Counted from the first letter of the stretch, positions 35,841 to 45,312 are shown. The stretch: 64,000 bases of DNA from Leeuwenhoekiella sp. (GCA_002708845.1 PAPI01000011.1:1-64000), one strand, 5' to 3'. The notes: generated by a model from the sequence alone, not told the origin. A program made the numbers and translations.

Positions 35841-36142
35841 TACTTTTATTGGTATTACTATTATTATTGGAGTTTCGGGTTCAGGGTTTCGCGTTGCAGA
35901 TTGTTAAGAACTTATTGATTCAAGCTTTATTTAAAATTGCTTGACATTAACGGTTTCGACACCGCTCGACCTGACAACATTGGGTTATTAATAATGCGCG
36001 ATGCAATCGCGCAAGAACGTTTGCGCAGGAGCAGGGTTTTAATTTCCGATTTTGTATTTCGTATTGCCAACTGCCAACTGAGACTGCCTACTTTTACATC
36101 TTGCCACAACCCCAATTGCCTTACAACCATTAACACAAAACA
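35841..36142. repeat. intergenic stretch with a perfect hairpin and short repeat
   Basis: There is no gene here. TGCGCGAT (35995-36002), loop GCA and ATCGCGCA (36006-36013) form a perfect 8-pair hairpin. A short tandem (TTGCCAACTGCCAACTGAGA, about 36065-36084) is of a kind often dispersed between flavobacterial genes. A half-site CAATTGCCTTA (36111-36121) resembles the dyad noted at 34876 but lacks its other arm. Confidence 0.45.
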
Positions 36143-38755
36143 TTAACCCAAATACTCCTTCACCGCTCCTAAAGCAGCTACAATTCCGTCAGGATTCTTT
36201 CCGCCGGCAGTGGCGAAAAATGGCTGACCGCCGCCGCCTCCCTGAATGTATTTGCCCAATTCGCGTACAATGGTACCCGCGTTTAAGTCTTTCGCTTTAG
36301 CTAAATCTTTATCAATATAGCAACTCAACAAGGCTTTTCCGCCCTGACGGGAAGCCAGTACTAAAAAGAGGTTGTCAACCTCACCACCCAATTGAAAGGA
36401 CAAATCTTTGATTCCGTTGGCATCCAAATCTACCTCACGAGCCAAAAACTGAATTCCGTTAATTTCTTCCAGATCAGCTTTAAGTTCGCCTTTTACATTC
36501 TTGGCTTTTTCCGCCAGAAGTGACTCCAGCTGTTTTTTGAGTTCGTTATTTTCTTCCTGTAAATTTTCAATTGCTTTTGCAGGTTCCTTGGTATTATTTA
36601 ACAGACCACGAACGGACTCTAAAGTCTCATCCTGATCTTCAAAATACTGCATCACCGCATCACCGGTAATCGCTTCAATACGACGAATACCTGATGCTAC
36701 CGCACTTTCCGATTTTATCTTAAAATACCAGATATCAGCAGTGTTGTCTGTGTGGGTTCCACCACACAATTCCATCGACTTACCAAAGCGGATGGCACGT
36801 ACTGCATCGCCATATTTCTCACCAAAAAGCGCAATAGCACCTTCTGCAATTGCCTGATCATATGGGATGCCACGCTGCTCTTCAAGCGGTAACTGCTCCT
36901 GAATACGAGCGTTTACAAACTGCTCTACTTCTTTAAGTTCTTCAGGCGTTACTTTAGAGAAATGCGAAAAGTCAAAACGCAAATACCCGCTATGTACCAT
37001 CGATCCTTTTTGCTCCACGTGTGTCCCTAAAATGGTACGCAACGCCTGATGCAACAAATGGGTTGCCGTATGGTTCGCTTCGGTACGGGAACGCTGCTTG
37101 GCATCAACCACAGCAGTAAAAGTTTCCTGAAGGTTTTGCGGCAGATTTTTTGCCAAATGAATAATCAGGTTGTTTTCTTTTTTGGTATCGGTGATGTAAA
37201 AGACATCGCCATTAGGCGCTTCCAGATAGCCTTTATCGCCTACCTGTCCTCCACCTTCGGCATAGAACGGAGTGAGATTAAAGACCAGCTGATACTGATC
37301 GCCTTCTTTTTTGGTATTAATTTTTCGGTAGCGGGTGATACGCACAGGAGTTTCAAGGGTATCGTAGCCTACAAATTCTTCTTCGGCGTCCTCTTCAAGC
37401 ACCGTCCAGTCACCGGCTTCAATTTTTCCGGCAGCACGGGAACGTTCTTTTTGTTTTTGCAATTCAGATTGAAACGCTTTTTCATCCAGGCGGTATCCCT
37501 TTTCGCTTAAAATCAATGCGGTCAAATCAATTGGAAAGCCATAAGTGTCATAAAGCTCAAAGGCTTTGGCTCCGGATACTTCTTTGCCTTTTGTTTCGGC
37601 AATAATACTATCCAGTAAAATCAAACCCTGATCAAGGGTGCGGAGGAAGCTGTGTTCCTCTTCTTTAATCACATTAAAAATGAGGTTTTGCTGTTTTTTA
37701 AGTTCGGGGAAGGCTTTTCCCATTTCAGTTACCAGAACACTTACCAACTTATAAATAAAAGGTTCTTTGATATCTAAAAACGTAAAACCATACCGAATGG
37801 CACGACGTAAAATACGACGGATTACATAACCTGCTCCCGTATTGCTGGGCAATTGCCCGTCTGCAATAGAAAATGCAACCGCGCGCACGTGATCTGCAAT
37901 CACACGAATGGCAATATCAGTTTCCTCTTTCGTTCCGTATTTAGAATTGGTAATGGTTTCAATCTCACGGATTAGCGGTGTAAACACATCGGTGTCATAA
38001 TTTGACTTTTTATCCTGTAGCGCCATACATAAACGCTCAAAACCCATCCCGGTATCAATATGTTTTGCGGGCAGGTTTTCTAAGCTTCCATTTGCCTTAC
38101 GGTTGTATTGTATAAAAACCAGGTTCCAGATTTCTACAACCTGAGGATGGTCTGCATTTACCAATTGCGCGCCCGGTGTTTTTGCTTTTTCTTCTTCGGT
38201 ACGCAAATCGACATGGATTTCAGAACAGGGTCCGCAAGGTCCCTGATCACCCATTTCCCAGAAGTTATCTTTTTTGTTTCCGTTTAAGATTCGGTCTTCG
38301 GGAACATGCTTTTTCCAGATGTCATACGCTTCGGTATCACGATCTAAATCCTCACTGCTATCTCCTTCAAAAATGGTAACGTAGAGCTTGTCTTTATCTA
38401 TCTTATAGACTTCAGTCAATAATTCCCAGGCCCAGTCAATGGCTTCCTGCTTAAAATAATCTCCAAAACTCCAGTTGCCCAACATCTCAAACATCGTGTG
38501 ATGGTAAGTATCTTTCCCTACTTCTTCCAGATCGTTGTGCTTTCCGCTTACGCGCAAACACTTTTGCGTATCAGTCACACGAGTATCTTTCGGCGTGCCG
38601 TTACCCAGAAAAAATTCCTTAAATTGATTCATTCCCGCATTGGTAAACATCAGCGTAGGATCATTCTTGATTACCATAGGTGCAGAGGGCACGATGGAAT
38701 GGTTTTTGGATTTAAAGAATGAAAGAAATGTATCGCGAATTTCCTGAGATTTCAT
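36143..38755 (-). CDS. alaS: alanyl-tRNA synthetase
   Basis: An 870-residue class II synthetase for tRNA-Ala. Its start ([19 protein letters not shown]) is typical. Catalytic core segments are [32 protein letters not shown] and [16 protein letters not shown]. The editing domain carries the zinc-site [11 protein letters not shown] and CGGTH. The C-terminal oligomerisation and DHHA1 part ends [18 protein letters not shown]. No upstream gene is co-transcribed; the divergent neighbour is the candidate ncRNA and M23 operon. Confidence 0.98.
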   Translation of the reverse strand: MKSQEIRDTFLSFFKSKNHSIVPSAPMVIKNDPTLMFTNAGMNQFKEFFLGNGTPKDTRVTDTQKCLRVSGKHNDLEEVGKDTYHHTMFEMLGNWSFGDYFKQEAIDWAWELLTEVYKIDKDKLYVTIFEGDSSEDLDRDTEAYDIWKKHVPEDRILNGNKKDNFWEMGDQGPCGPCSEIHVDLRTEEEKAKTPGAQLVNADHPQVVEIWNLVFIQYNRKANGSLENLPAKHIDTGMGFERLCMALQDKKSNYDTDVFTPLIREIETITNSKYGTKEETDIAIRVIADHVRAVAFSIADGQLPSNTGAGYVIRRILRRAIRYGFTFLDIKEPFIYKLVSVLVTEMGKAFPELKKQQNLIFNVIKEEEHSFLRTLDQGLILLDSIIAETKGKEVSGAKAFELYDTYGFPIDLTALILSEKGYRLDEKAFQSELQKQKERSRAAGKIEAGDWTVLEEDAEEEFVGYDTLETPVRITRYRKINTKKEGDQYQLVFNLTPFYAEGGGQVGDKGYLEAPNGDVFYITDTKKENNLIIHLAKNLPQNLQETFTAVVDAKQRSRTEANHTATHLLHQALRTILGTHVEQKGSMVHSGYLRFDFSHFSKVTPEELKEVEQFVNARIQEQLPLEEQRGIPYDQAIAEGAIALFGEKYGDAVRAIRFGKSMELCGGTHTDNTADIWYFKIKSESAVASGIRRIEAITGDAVMQYFEDQDETLESVRGLLNNTKEPAKAIENLQEENNELKKQLESLLAEKAKNVKGELKADLEEINGIQFLAREVDLDANGIKDLSFQLGGEVDNLFLVLASRQGGKALLSCYIDKDLAKAKDLNAGTIVRELGKYIQGGGGGQPFFATAGGKNPDGIVAALGAVKEYLG

Positions 38756-38789
38756 GAGTGAATTTTAGATGTGCTTCTGCCAAAATGGG

Positions 38790-38817
38790 TTTGCCGGCAA
38801 ACTATTTTTTATATTTG
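38790..38817 (+). promoter_or_regulatory. promoter of the candidate ncRNA / M23 operon
   Basis: TATATTTG (38810-38817) matches the -7 box. TTTG at 38790-38793 lies 16 bases upstream, a little short. Transcription would start near 38824, about 145 bases before the M23 start codon, so a long leader or separate small RNA is expected. Confidence 0.5.
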
Positions 38818-38819
38818 TT

Positions 38820-38942
38820 CGTTACCCTTCTGATTTAGGAGGGATTTTTTGAGGATTCTAACTTCAATTTTCAAGTTAAAATCCCATATAGCATCCTGAG
38901 GTTTAGCTCAAGATTTACCCACAATTTGAGGGCTTTTTGTTA
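38820..38942 (+). ncRNA. candidate structured small RNA or long leader upstream of the M23 gene
   Basis: Between a TATATTTG box and the M23 gene lies a structured ~120-base stretch without an open frame. GGGATTTT (38841-38848) pairs with AAAATCCC (38878-38885), enclosing a second stem AACTT/AAGTT (38860-38864 / 38873-38877) and a one-sided 10-base bulge. Near the end, AGCTCAA (38905-38911) pairs with TTTGAGGGCT (with two bulged G), followed by TTTTTGTT, like a weak terminator. A long bulged hairpin is reminiscent of 6S-type RNA, but I cannot confirm any Rfam family. It could also be a leader regulating the operon. Confidence 0.35.
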
Positions 38943-38967
38943 ACGCAAAAATAGAATAATTTAAACA

Positions 38968-39945
38968 ATGTCTAAGGTTAAATATTATTACGATAAAGAG
39001 ACGCTTTCGTATAAAAAGATCGAAAAGCGCAAGGGTCGTAAACTGGGTTATGTTGCCTTATCTATAGTCGCGTCTTTTCTCGCCGGTTTTATTTTGCTGC
39101 TTATTTACCTCAACATTCCCGATCTGGAAACCCCGCGTGAAAAAGCGCTTACGCGCGAACTTCAGAATATGAAAGTACAGTACGGGGTGCTCAACAAAAA
39201 ACTGGACCAAGTACAAACTGTTTTAGGCGAAATCGAAGAACGCGATAACAATATTTACCGTCTGTATTTTGAAGCTAACCCGATACCCGATGAACAGCGT
39301 AAAGCCGGTTTTGGGGGTGTCAACCGTTATAAAGATCTTGAAGGTTATGACAATTCCAAAATGATTATTGAGAGCAACAAGCGACTTGATATTTTGACCA
39401 AACAACTGGTGGTTCAAAGCAAATCACTGGATGAGATTGCTGTTTTAGCGGAAGAAAAAGAGAAATTACTGGCAGCCATACCCGCCATTCAACCGGTCGC
39501 TAATGAAAACCTTACCCGTATTGCTTCAGGGTACGGATACCGTTCTGACCCGTTTACCAAAGAGCGTAAGTTTCACTACGGGATGGATTTTACCGCTCCT
39601 CGTGGAACACCTGTATATGCGACAGGCGACGGCGTTGTGGAGCGCGCTGATAATAATGCTACCGGCTATGGAAATCACATTCGCATTGATCACGGCTACG
39701 GTTATGTGAGTCTTTATGCACATTTATACAAATACAATGTACGACCGGGACAAAAAGTAAAACGCGGTGATCTCATCGGTTTTGTGGGCAGTACAGGACG
39801 TTCTGAAGCGCCACATTTGCATTATGAAATCTTTAAGGATGGTGAGCGCATTAACCCGATAAATTTCTACTACGGAAACCTTTCGCCTGAAGAGTTTGAT
39901 GTAATTTTACAGAAAGCACAACTCGAAAACCAATCGCTGGATTAA
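38968..39945 (+). CDS. M23 family metallopeptidase, membrane-anchored
   Basis: A 325-residue protein. A membrane helix (VALSIVASFLAGFILLLIYL, ~29-48) is followed by a coiled coil (~58-90) and a C-terminal LytM/M23 domain (~185-300). The zinc site is visible as HYGMDFT and HLHYEIF, with ATGDGVVERA and YAHLYKYNV between. It should cleave peptidoglycan cross-links in the periplasm. Its stop overlaps the MerR start (TAATG), beginning a five-gene coupled operon. Confidence 0.95.
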   Translation: MSKVKYYYDKETLSYKKIEKRKGRKLGYVALSIVASFLAGFILLLIYLNIPDLETPREKALTRELQNMKVQYGVLNKKLDQVQTVLGEIEERDNNIYRLYFEANPIPDEQRKAGFGGVNRYKDLEGYDNSKMIIESNKRLDILTKQLVVQSKSLDEIAVLAEEKEKLLAAIPAIQPVANENLTRIASGYGYRSDPFTKERKFHYGMDFTAPRGTPVYATGDGVVERADNNATGYGNHIRIDHGYGYVSLYAHLYKYNVRPGQKVKRGDLIGFVGSTGRSEAPHLHYEIFKDGERINPINFYYGNLSPEEFDVILQKAQLENQSLD

Positions 39946-40274
39946 TGCACGTTGACCTGCCCGAAAAATTATATTACAGCATAGGCGAAGTCGCTGATGC
40001 CTTTGGCGTCAACACTTCCCTCGTGCGTTTTTGGGAAAAGGAATTTGATGTATTAAAACCCAAAAAAAACGCGAAGGGCAATCGCAAGTTCACGCCCGAA
40101 GACATCAAGAATCTTGAGCTTATTTACCATCTGGTCAAGGAGCGGGGTTTTACTTTGGAAGGCGCAAAGACCCATTTAAAAGAAAACAAACATCAAACAC
40201 TCAATAAATTTGATCTAATCCGCAAACTGGAAGCTATAAAAGCTCAACTCCAGGATTTGAAAGATCAGCTCTAA
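39945..40274 (+). CDS. MerR family transcriptional regulator
   Basis: A 109-residue regulator with a MerR-type winged helix at the N-terminus (YYSIGEVADAFGVNTSLVRF, then RKFTPEDIKNLELIYHLV) and a short dimerising helix at the C-terminus. There is no effector domain or Cys cluster. It starts in the stop codon of the M23 gene and is followed 13 bases later by lemA. The pairing of M23 and MerR genes is common in Bacteroidota. Confidence 0.93.
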   Translation: MHVDLPEKLYYSIGEVADAFGVNTSLVRFWEKEFDVLKPKKNAKGNRKFTPEDIKNLELIYHLVKERGFTLEGAKTHLKENKHQTLNKFDLIRKLEAIKAQLQDLKDQL

Positions 40275-40287
40275 TCAATCAAAAATC

Positions 40288-40905
40288 ATGAAAAAAGGAA
40301 TCATTGCAATAATTGTAGTTGTTATTATAGGAATCATTTTTTATTCCTTCTTTAAAGGCTTTTACAATACTGCGATCACATTAAAAGAAGATGCTACCGC
40401 TCAATGGGGTAATGTGGAAAGTGCCTATCAGCGTCGTGCAGATCTCATCCCAAATATTGTAAATACTGCAAAAGGCTACGCCGAGTTTGAGCAAAAAACG
40501 CTGACTGACGTAATCGAAGCCCGTTCTAAAGCAACAAGCGTAAATATCGACCCGGCAAACATCTCTCCGGAGCAGTTAGCCCAGTTTCAACAGGCACAAA
40601 GCGGAGTGAGTTCGGCCTTATCCAGACTTCTGGTTACTGTAGAGCGCTATCCCGATCTTAAAGCCAATGAGAATTTTAAAGAACTCATCAACGAGCTCGA
40701 ACGCACCGAAAACCGCATCAATGTGGAGCGGAACCGCTATAACGATGCGATAAGACCTTATAACAAGCACATTAAAACCTTCCCAAATAACATCGTCAAC
40801 AACTTCATAGGCAACTTTGAAGAATTAACTTATTTTGAATCGAACGACGGCGCCGAAAATGCATCAGAAGTCAATTTCGACGACTTAAATAACAATGAGG
40901 GATAA
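40288..40905 (+). CDS. lemA: LemA family protein
   Basis: A 205-residue protein with one membrane helix at the N-terminus (IIAIIVVVIIGIIFYSFF). It continues with the LemA helical core: GNVESAYQRRADLIPNIVN, and ERTENRINVERNRYNDAIRP with NKHIKTFP. The tail is acidic and disordered (ASEVNFDDLNNNEG). Function is poorly known; LemA is usually linked to TPM proteins, as here. Its stop overlaps the next start (TAATG). Confidence 0.95.
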   Translation: MKKGIIAIIVVVIIGIIFYSFFKGFYNTAITLKEDATAQWGNVESAYQRRADLIPNIVNTAKGYAEFEQKTLTDVIEARSKATSVNIDPANISPEQLAQFQQAQSGVSSALSRLLVTVERYPDLKANENFKELINELERTENRINVERNRYNDAIRPYNKHIKTFPNNIVNNFIGNFEELTYFESNDGAENASEVNFDDLNNNEG

Positions 40906-41345
40906 TGGCATCTGTCGTAGAAGATTTTTTAACTGCGGAAGAAGAACAGGAAGTTGTTGAGGCCATTCGATTGGCTGAACTTAAAACTTCCGGAGAAATA
41001 CGCGTGCACCTGGAACGCACGTGTGAAGCGGATGCCTTTGAACGTGCCAAGGAATTGTTTCACTTTCTGAAGATGGATAACACCAAGGCTGAAAACGGCG
41101 TACTTATTTACGTGGCTGTTGACGCTAAAAAGTTTGCCATTTGTGGAGATCGCGGCATCAATAAGGGAGTACCTGAAAATTTCTGGCAAAGCACCAAAGA
41201 CCTCATGCAAACCGAATTTAAAAACCGAAAGTTTAAAGACGGTCTGGTTAAAGGCATTAACTCTGCTGGTGAACAACTCGCCAGGTTTTTCCCCTGGCAT
41301 GCTGATGATGTCAATGAACTTTCAGACGAAATATCAACCTCTTGA
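40905..41345 (+). CDS. TPM domain protein, soluble short form
   Basis: A 146-residue protein consisting of a TPM fold (PF04536): LTAEEEQEVVEAIRLAELKT, SGEIRVHLERTCEAD, VLIYVAVDAKKFAICGDRGI, and NRKFKDGLVKGINSAGEQLA. There is neither a signal peptide nor a membrane helix, so it is probably cytoplasmic or peripheral. It is coupled to lemA upstream and to the second TPM gene downstream (4-base overlap TTGA). Confidence 0.9.
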   Translation: MASVVEDFLTAEEEQEVVEAIRLAELKTSGEIRVHLERTCEADAFERAKELFHFLKMDNTKAENGVLIYVAVDAKKFAICGDRGINKGVPENFWQSTKDLMQTEFKNRKFKDGLVKGINSAGEQLARFFPWHADDVNELSDEISTS

Positions 41346-42151
41346 CCTACGTACTTCAACGATATCAGTTTCGCACTTTTTTGCTCGTGGCGTTTCTTTT
41401 TTGCCTAACGGCGAAAAGTTTTGCGCAATACGATATACCTCCCGTTCCTGAAAAACAAACTAGCGTTTATGACTATGCGGATTTGCTGAGTGCAGGTCAG
41501 AAAGCAGCTTTAGAAAACAAACTGGTTAAATACAGCGACACCACTTCCACCCAAATTGTTGTGGTAATTATCCCCAGCACTAAAGGGGAAGACATTAGTT
41601 TCTTGGGAGCAAAATGGGGCCAGAAATGGGGAATTGGCCAGAAAGATAAAGACAATGGTATTCTCATCACCCTGGCTACAAAAGACCGAAAAGTAGATAT
41701 CAATACCGCTTATGGGATCGAAACTATTATCACAGACCGCATGGCCGAGCAGGTCATTAATCGAATCATGATCCCGCAATTTAAAAGAGGTGATTATTAT
41801 GCCGGCCTTGACCAGGGGGCAGATGCGCTGTTTCAAATGCTGCAGGGTGAATACCAGGGAACACGGCAAAACAACTCCAAAGGCTTTAATATTTTCCCGG
41901 TGCTTATCATTTTTATCGTCATCATCTTTATCCTAAGTCGTTCCCGTGGCGGTGGCCGTAATGGCGGAAGAGGTGGCGGCGCAGGCAGTTTGCTTGACGT
42001 CATCATCCTGAGCAGTATGGGCCGTGGTGGCCTGGGTGGCGGCGGTTTCGGTGGAGGATCCTCTGGTGGAGGATTTGGCGGAGGCGGTGGCTTTGGTGGC
42101 GGTTTCGGCGGTGGCGGCTTTGGAGGCGGTGGCGCTTCCGGAGGGTGGTAA
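41342..42151 (+). CDS. TPM domain membrane protein with Gly-rich tail
   Basis: A 269-residue protein. No ATG precedes the signal peptide, so the start is TTG 41342, inside the stop of the upstream gene (TTGA). A signal peptide (FLLVAFLFCLTAKSFAQ) precedes a TPM domain (~33-170; DYADLLSAGQKAALENKLVK, STQIVVVIIPSTKGEDI, DNGILITLATKDRKVDINTA). A membrane helix follows (FNIFPVLIIFIVIIFILS), then a long Gly-rich tail with GGGFGGG repeats. It probably sits in the inner membrane with LemA. Confidence 0.93.
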   Translation: MTYVLQRYQFRTFLLVAFLFCLTAKSFAQYDIPPVPEKQTSVYDYADLLSAGQKAALENKLVKYSDTTSTQIVVVIIPSTKGEDISFLGAKWGQKWGIGQKDKDNGILITLATKDRKVDINTAYGIETIITDRMAEQVINRIMIPQFKRGDYYAGLDQGADALFQMLQGEYQGTRQNNSKGFNIFPVLIIFIVIIFILSRSRGGGRNGGRGGGAGSLLDVIILSSMGRGGLGGGGFGGGSSGGGFGGGGGFGGGFGGGGFGGGGASGGW

Positions 42152-42200
42152 AACCACTCATTATTGCTATTGTTATTTCTATTATTGAAAGTAGTTTTAA

Positions 42201-42557
42201 ATGAATAATTTACAAAAAGAAGTCTATTATGTTGATAAACGTATTTTAGACATAATTAGGAACGATTTTGATTTGGTGGACAAAAAAGATTGGTATGAGC
42301 TTTACCAAAGTAAGTCTGATGCTTCATATTGGAGACTTGACTCATGGGATAAATACCAGCAAAGATTTTTTTTAAAACTTGATTCTAAAAGAAACTGGAC
42401 TAAATTTGATGGCAATGAATTAATGATGAATCTATTACTTGAAACCAGAGGTGTTTCTGATGAATTATGTGTTTGGAAAGATTGTAAGAATCCAGCTTTG
42501 AATGCACTTGCTTATTGCGTTTATCACGCTTATGGGGAGATAGGAATTAGAAAATAA
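42201..42557 (+). CDS. small protein of unknown function, AT-rich gene
   Basis: A 118-residue soluble protein with many Trp, Tyr and Asp residues (DLVDKKDWYELYQSKSDASY) and a C-terminal CVWKDCKNPALNALAYCVYH segment with three Cys and a His that could bind a metal. The gene is noticeably richer in A/T than its neighbours and stands alone. No family recognised; a recent transfer is possible. Confidence 0.6.
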   Translation: MNNLQKEVYYVDKRILDIIRNDFDLVDKKDWYELYQSKSDASYWRLDSWDKYQQRFFLKLDSKRNWTKFDGNELMMNLLLETRGVSDELCVWKDCKNPALNALAYCVYHAYGEIGIRK

Positions 42558-42727
42558 AAATAGCTTGTAAGTCTTTCTGGAATATAAGCAATGTCAAAAC
42601 CCAATTCTCTTATATGTCTTTATTATCTCAATAATCAATGCTTCCGCTGATTGAATTTCATAAAGCTGTCACGAAACAAAATTTATATTAAAGCCAGAGA
42701 ACCTAATAACCCGATAACTCAATTTTT
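42558..42727. other. intergenic region before the DUF5063 gene
   Basis: An AT-rich stretch with no gene, clear promoter box or hairpin that I can support. Confidence 0.3.
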
Positions 42728-43189
42728 TTGGAAGCTTTTCTTAATCTCATTCAACGCATTACACAATACGGTACACAAACAGTAGCTGACCCCAATAAAC
42801 GTAAAGCCTTAAAAAAATCGCTTACTGATTTGTACGCCCTTTATGTAAATCTGGAACCCACCTTTGACGAGCGCTTGTATGAGGAGATTGAACGGTTAGA
42901 TTACGGACTTGTTTATGCTCACGTAAAAGTGAATTTTCCGGAGTTTCACGACTATCAGCACTTAGAACAGTTTTTAAATCCGGATCAACAGCCTAAGATT
43001 CTCTTAGGCGACGCCATAGATGATCTTTCTGACTTAATTATAGACCTAAGTGAAGTTGTCTGGAGATTAGAAAATACCAGCCTTGACGATGCGCTTTGGT
43101 ATTTCAATACCCTGATGCATATGCATTCTGAAGCACATTTGCTTAATCTATTGGTGTATTTAAAGGCTTTAGAAAGCGATAAAAATTAA
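42728..43189 (+). CDS. DUF5063 domain protein
   Basis: A 153-residue acidic helical protein with FDERLYEEIERLDYGLVYAH, LLGDAIDDLSDLIIDLSEVV and a C-terminal LHMHSEAHLLNLL-type end (as MHMHSEAHLLNLLVYLKAL), the DUF5063 pattern. Only TTG 42728 is available as a start in this reading frame, since the first in-frame ATG is far inside. Function unknown. Its stop overlaps the hairpin at 43189-43214. Confidence 0.85.
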   Translation: MEAFLNLIQRITQYGTQTVADPNKRKALKKSLTDLYALYVNLEPTFDERLYEEIERLDYGLVYAHVKVNFPEFHDYQHLEQFLNPDQQPKILLGDAIDDLSDLIIDLSEVVWRLENTSLDDALWYFNTLMHMHSEAHLLNLLVYLKALESDKN

Positions 43190-43214
43190 AAAAGGAGTAG
43201 GCTAACTCCTTTTT
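43189..43214. terminator. bidirectional terminator between DUF5063 and YiaA genes
   Basis: AAAAAGGAGT (43189-43198), loop AGGCTA and ACTCCTTTTT (43205-43214) form a perfect 10-pair stem with A and T tracts. It separates convergent genes, and its first base is the last base of the DUF5063 stop codon. Confidence 0.85.
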
Positions 43215-43235
43215 ACTAATCCATCTCTTGAATCC

Positions 43236-43703
43236 TTACTTTTCATTTTTCTCAATCCACTTAAGATCTCTCGTATTCTTCTGAACCGTTACTGCTGCAA
43301 ATAAGCTGAGAAGGAATGACATTCCGTAGAAACCTTTTTCGCTCAATAGCATATCAGCATTCCACAAACCTATTATAAGCAGTAAAATGGATGCAAGCGT
43401 TGTAAACCAGCTGATCCCGTAATACATATCGGTTACTTCAATACCTTCCTGGCGATCGCGTACACTCTTTTGTACAGAAACTACCGAGAACAGACCGAAG
43501 AGCAAAAGGGTAAAATAATAACCTTTTTCACTCAGCCACATATCGGCATTCCATAATCCCACGCAAAAAGAAACCATCCCAATCAGCAAAGCAGTCCACG
43601 CCGCAGAGACAAATGCAGCAGTAGGTTTAAATTGAGAATCATTAGTTCTCTTATTCTTAAAATCGATTGTTTCGTTTTTTGATGTTTCAAAATCAGTTTC
43701 CAT
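43236..43703 (-). CDS. YiaA/YiaB family inner-membrane protein with duplicated domain
   Basis: A 155-residue protein with four membrane helices in two homologous halves. GLWNADMWLSEKGYYFTLLL with SVQKSVRD repeats as GLWNADMLLSEKGFYGMSFL with TVQKNTRD. Each is one yiaA/B two-helix domain (PF05360). The N-terminal 35 residues are charged. Function unknown. It is alone, convergent with the DUF5063 gene. Confidence 0.92.
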   Translation of the reverse strand: METDFETSKNETIDFKNKRTNDSQFKPTAAFVSAAWTALLIGMVSFCVGLWNADMWLSEKGYYFTLLLFGLFSVVSVQKSVRDRQEGIEVTDMYYGISWFTTLASILLLIIGLWNADMLLSEKGFYGMSFLLSLFAAVTVQKNTRDLKWIEKNEK

Positions 43704-43851
43704 AATTTGATTGTTTTTGTTGAGACAAAGATTGGGAGGACTCCTGACATTTTGAAATCTAAATATTCAAAAAACTTTTGATTTAATTTAATATCAAATA
43801 CTATGAACATCAATTATTACGGTATATTACTCCATATAAAACTTACGATTT

Positions 43852-45312
43852 ATGAAAGCACTTTTTTCTTTAATTCAAAGCCTTTCGGTATCTGAACAGG
43901 AGGAAGCAAGAGCATTTATCGCAAAGCGCAATCGCCGGGGAGATGCAAAAAACCTGATTCTATTTGATCAACTGTGTCAAGGTCAAACAGATCATATTCA
44001 GCAAAAACTTTACGGCTCAAAAAGCCGTAACGCCTATCACGCGTTAAGCAAGCGCCTTCAGGACAATCTAATTGGTTTTTTGGCTTCAAAAAGCTTTGAA
44101 ACAGAAGCAAATGATGAAATGCGCGTTTTAAAATTGGTTTTGGCCGGCAGACTGCTTTTTGAAAAAGAACAGGAAAAGCTAGCCTGGAAGGCTTTAAAAA
44201 AAGCAGAAACTATTGCAAAAGGTTTTGACTTCTACACAGCATTACAGGAGATTTACCAGACACAATTGCAATACGCACATCTAAAAAATGCTGACTTTTT
44301 GAAGCAGGTTTTACTTCTAAGCACCACGAACACAAAAAAGGTGCAAAATGAACTTCATCTTCAACAGGCCTATGCCTCTCTCAAACACCAATTGAAATCA
44401 AATCCCAAAAAACCAATCCAACTTCTTCAGGAGACCTTAAACCGTTTTGATTTAAAGCTTTCAGAAAATTTCACTTATAAGTCCCTGTATCAATTTATGG
44501 AGCTGCTAACCGAAGCAGCGGCCCTATCTGGCGATTATTATAGCATTACCCCTACCATTGAAGAAGCTTATGCCTACGTAAAGGAAAAGAGCAATGCAGA
44601 AAAGCACCTGTACTATTATTTTCAGATGCGATACCTACTCGCGGATGTTAATTTGCGAAATAAGAATTTTGCATCATGCATTGAAATACTGAATGAAATA
44701 GACAACGCACTCCCTGAGAAGTACAAAAAACTATTCAACCCTAAATTAAAAACACTTAGAGCACTTGCTTTCAATTATTCAGGAGAATATAAAGAGGCTA
44801 TTCGTATTGCAGAGGAACACGCAGCCAATTCAGAAAATCTAAAACTTCTTCTCGTGACTTTTCGCTTCCAGCAAAGCGAAATACGTGAAGCCTACGGCCT
44901 TCTAAAAGAATTTCAAAAAAGCGATCAGTATTACGAGCGTAAACAAGGGCTGCTATGGGTGGTAAAAAAAGAACTCATCGGACTTTTACTGTTGATTGAA
45001 CTCGATAAGCTAGATCTTATCCCTAACAGGATAACAAGTATTAAAAAGAGGTTTAGCGCTAAAGTCAATTCATCTCAGGAAGAACAGCTGCGCCAGTTTC
45101 TCAAACTGGCTTCAGCGTATTACGAAAATCCCAAAGAAGCCGAAACATCAGATTTTAAATCCCGTGTTGAACTCGCGTTTAACTGGCTTGGTTTTGAACG
45201 CGAAGACCTGTTCGCAATGAGCTTTTATGCGTGGCTAAAGTCAAAAATAGAAAACAAACTGCTTTACAAGGCCACTTTAGAATTGGTTAATCCCACCAAC
45301 TATTCTCTCTGA
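43852..45312 (+). CDS. large helical-repeat protein of unknown function
   Basis: A 486-residue protein, almost entirely helical, with TPR-like pairs (LAWKALKKAETIAKGFDFYT, IRIAEEHAANSENLKLLLVT) but no named repeat that can be scored by eye. The N-terminal ALFSLIQSLSVSEQEEARAF recurs in similar flavobacterial proteins. It has no signal peptide. The last 26 bases overlap the end of the convergent outer-membrane gene. Likely a scaffold or regulatory protein; this is a guess. Confidence 0.65.
   Translation: MKALFSLIQSLSVSEQEEARAFIAKRNRRGDAKNLILFDQLCQGQTDHIQQKLYGSKSRNAYHALSKRLQDNLIGFLASKSFETEANDEMRVLKLVLAGRLLFEKEQEKLAWKALKKAETIAKGFDFYTALQEIYQTQLQYAHLKNADFLKQVLLLSTTNTKKVQNELHLQQAYASLKHQLKSNPKKPIQLLQETLNRFDLKLSENFTYKSLYQFMELLTEAAALSGDYYSITPTIEEAYAYVKEKSNAEKHLYYYFQMRYLLADVNLRNKNFASCIEILNEIDNALPEKYKKLFNPKLKTLRALAFNYSGEYKEAIRIAEEHAANSENLKLLLVTFRFQQSEIREAYGLLKEFQKSDQYYERKQGLLWVVKKELIGLLLLIELDKLDLIPNRITSIKKRFSAKVNSSQEEQLRQFLKLASAYYENPKEAETSDFKSRVELAFNWLGFEREDLFAMSFYAWLKSKIENKLLYKATLELVNPTNYSL

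Noticed and set aside
36105-36125. CAATTGCCTTA near the GSCFA/alaS gap as a third dyad
   Set aside because: Only one arm of the dyad is present.
37845-37875. GGGCAATTGCCCG within alaS as a further operator copy
   Set aside because: It is inside the coding region, lacks the outer TA bases of the dyad and is not upstream of any gene.
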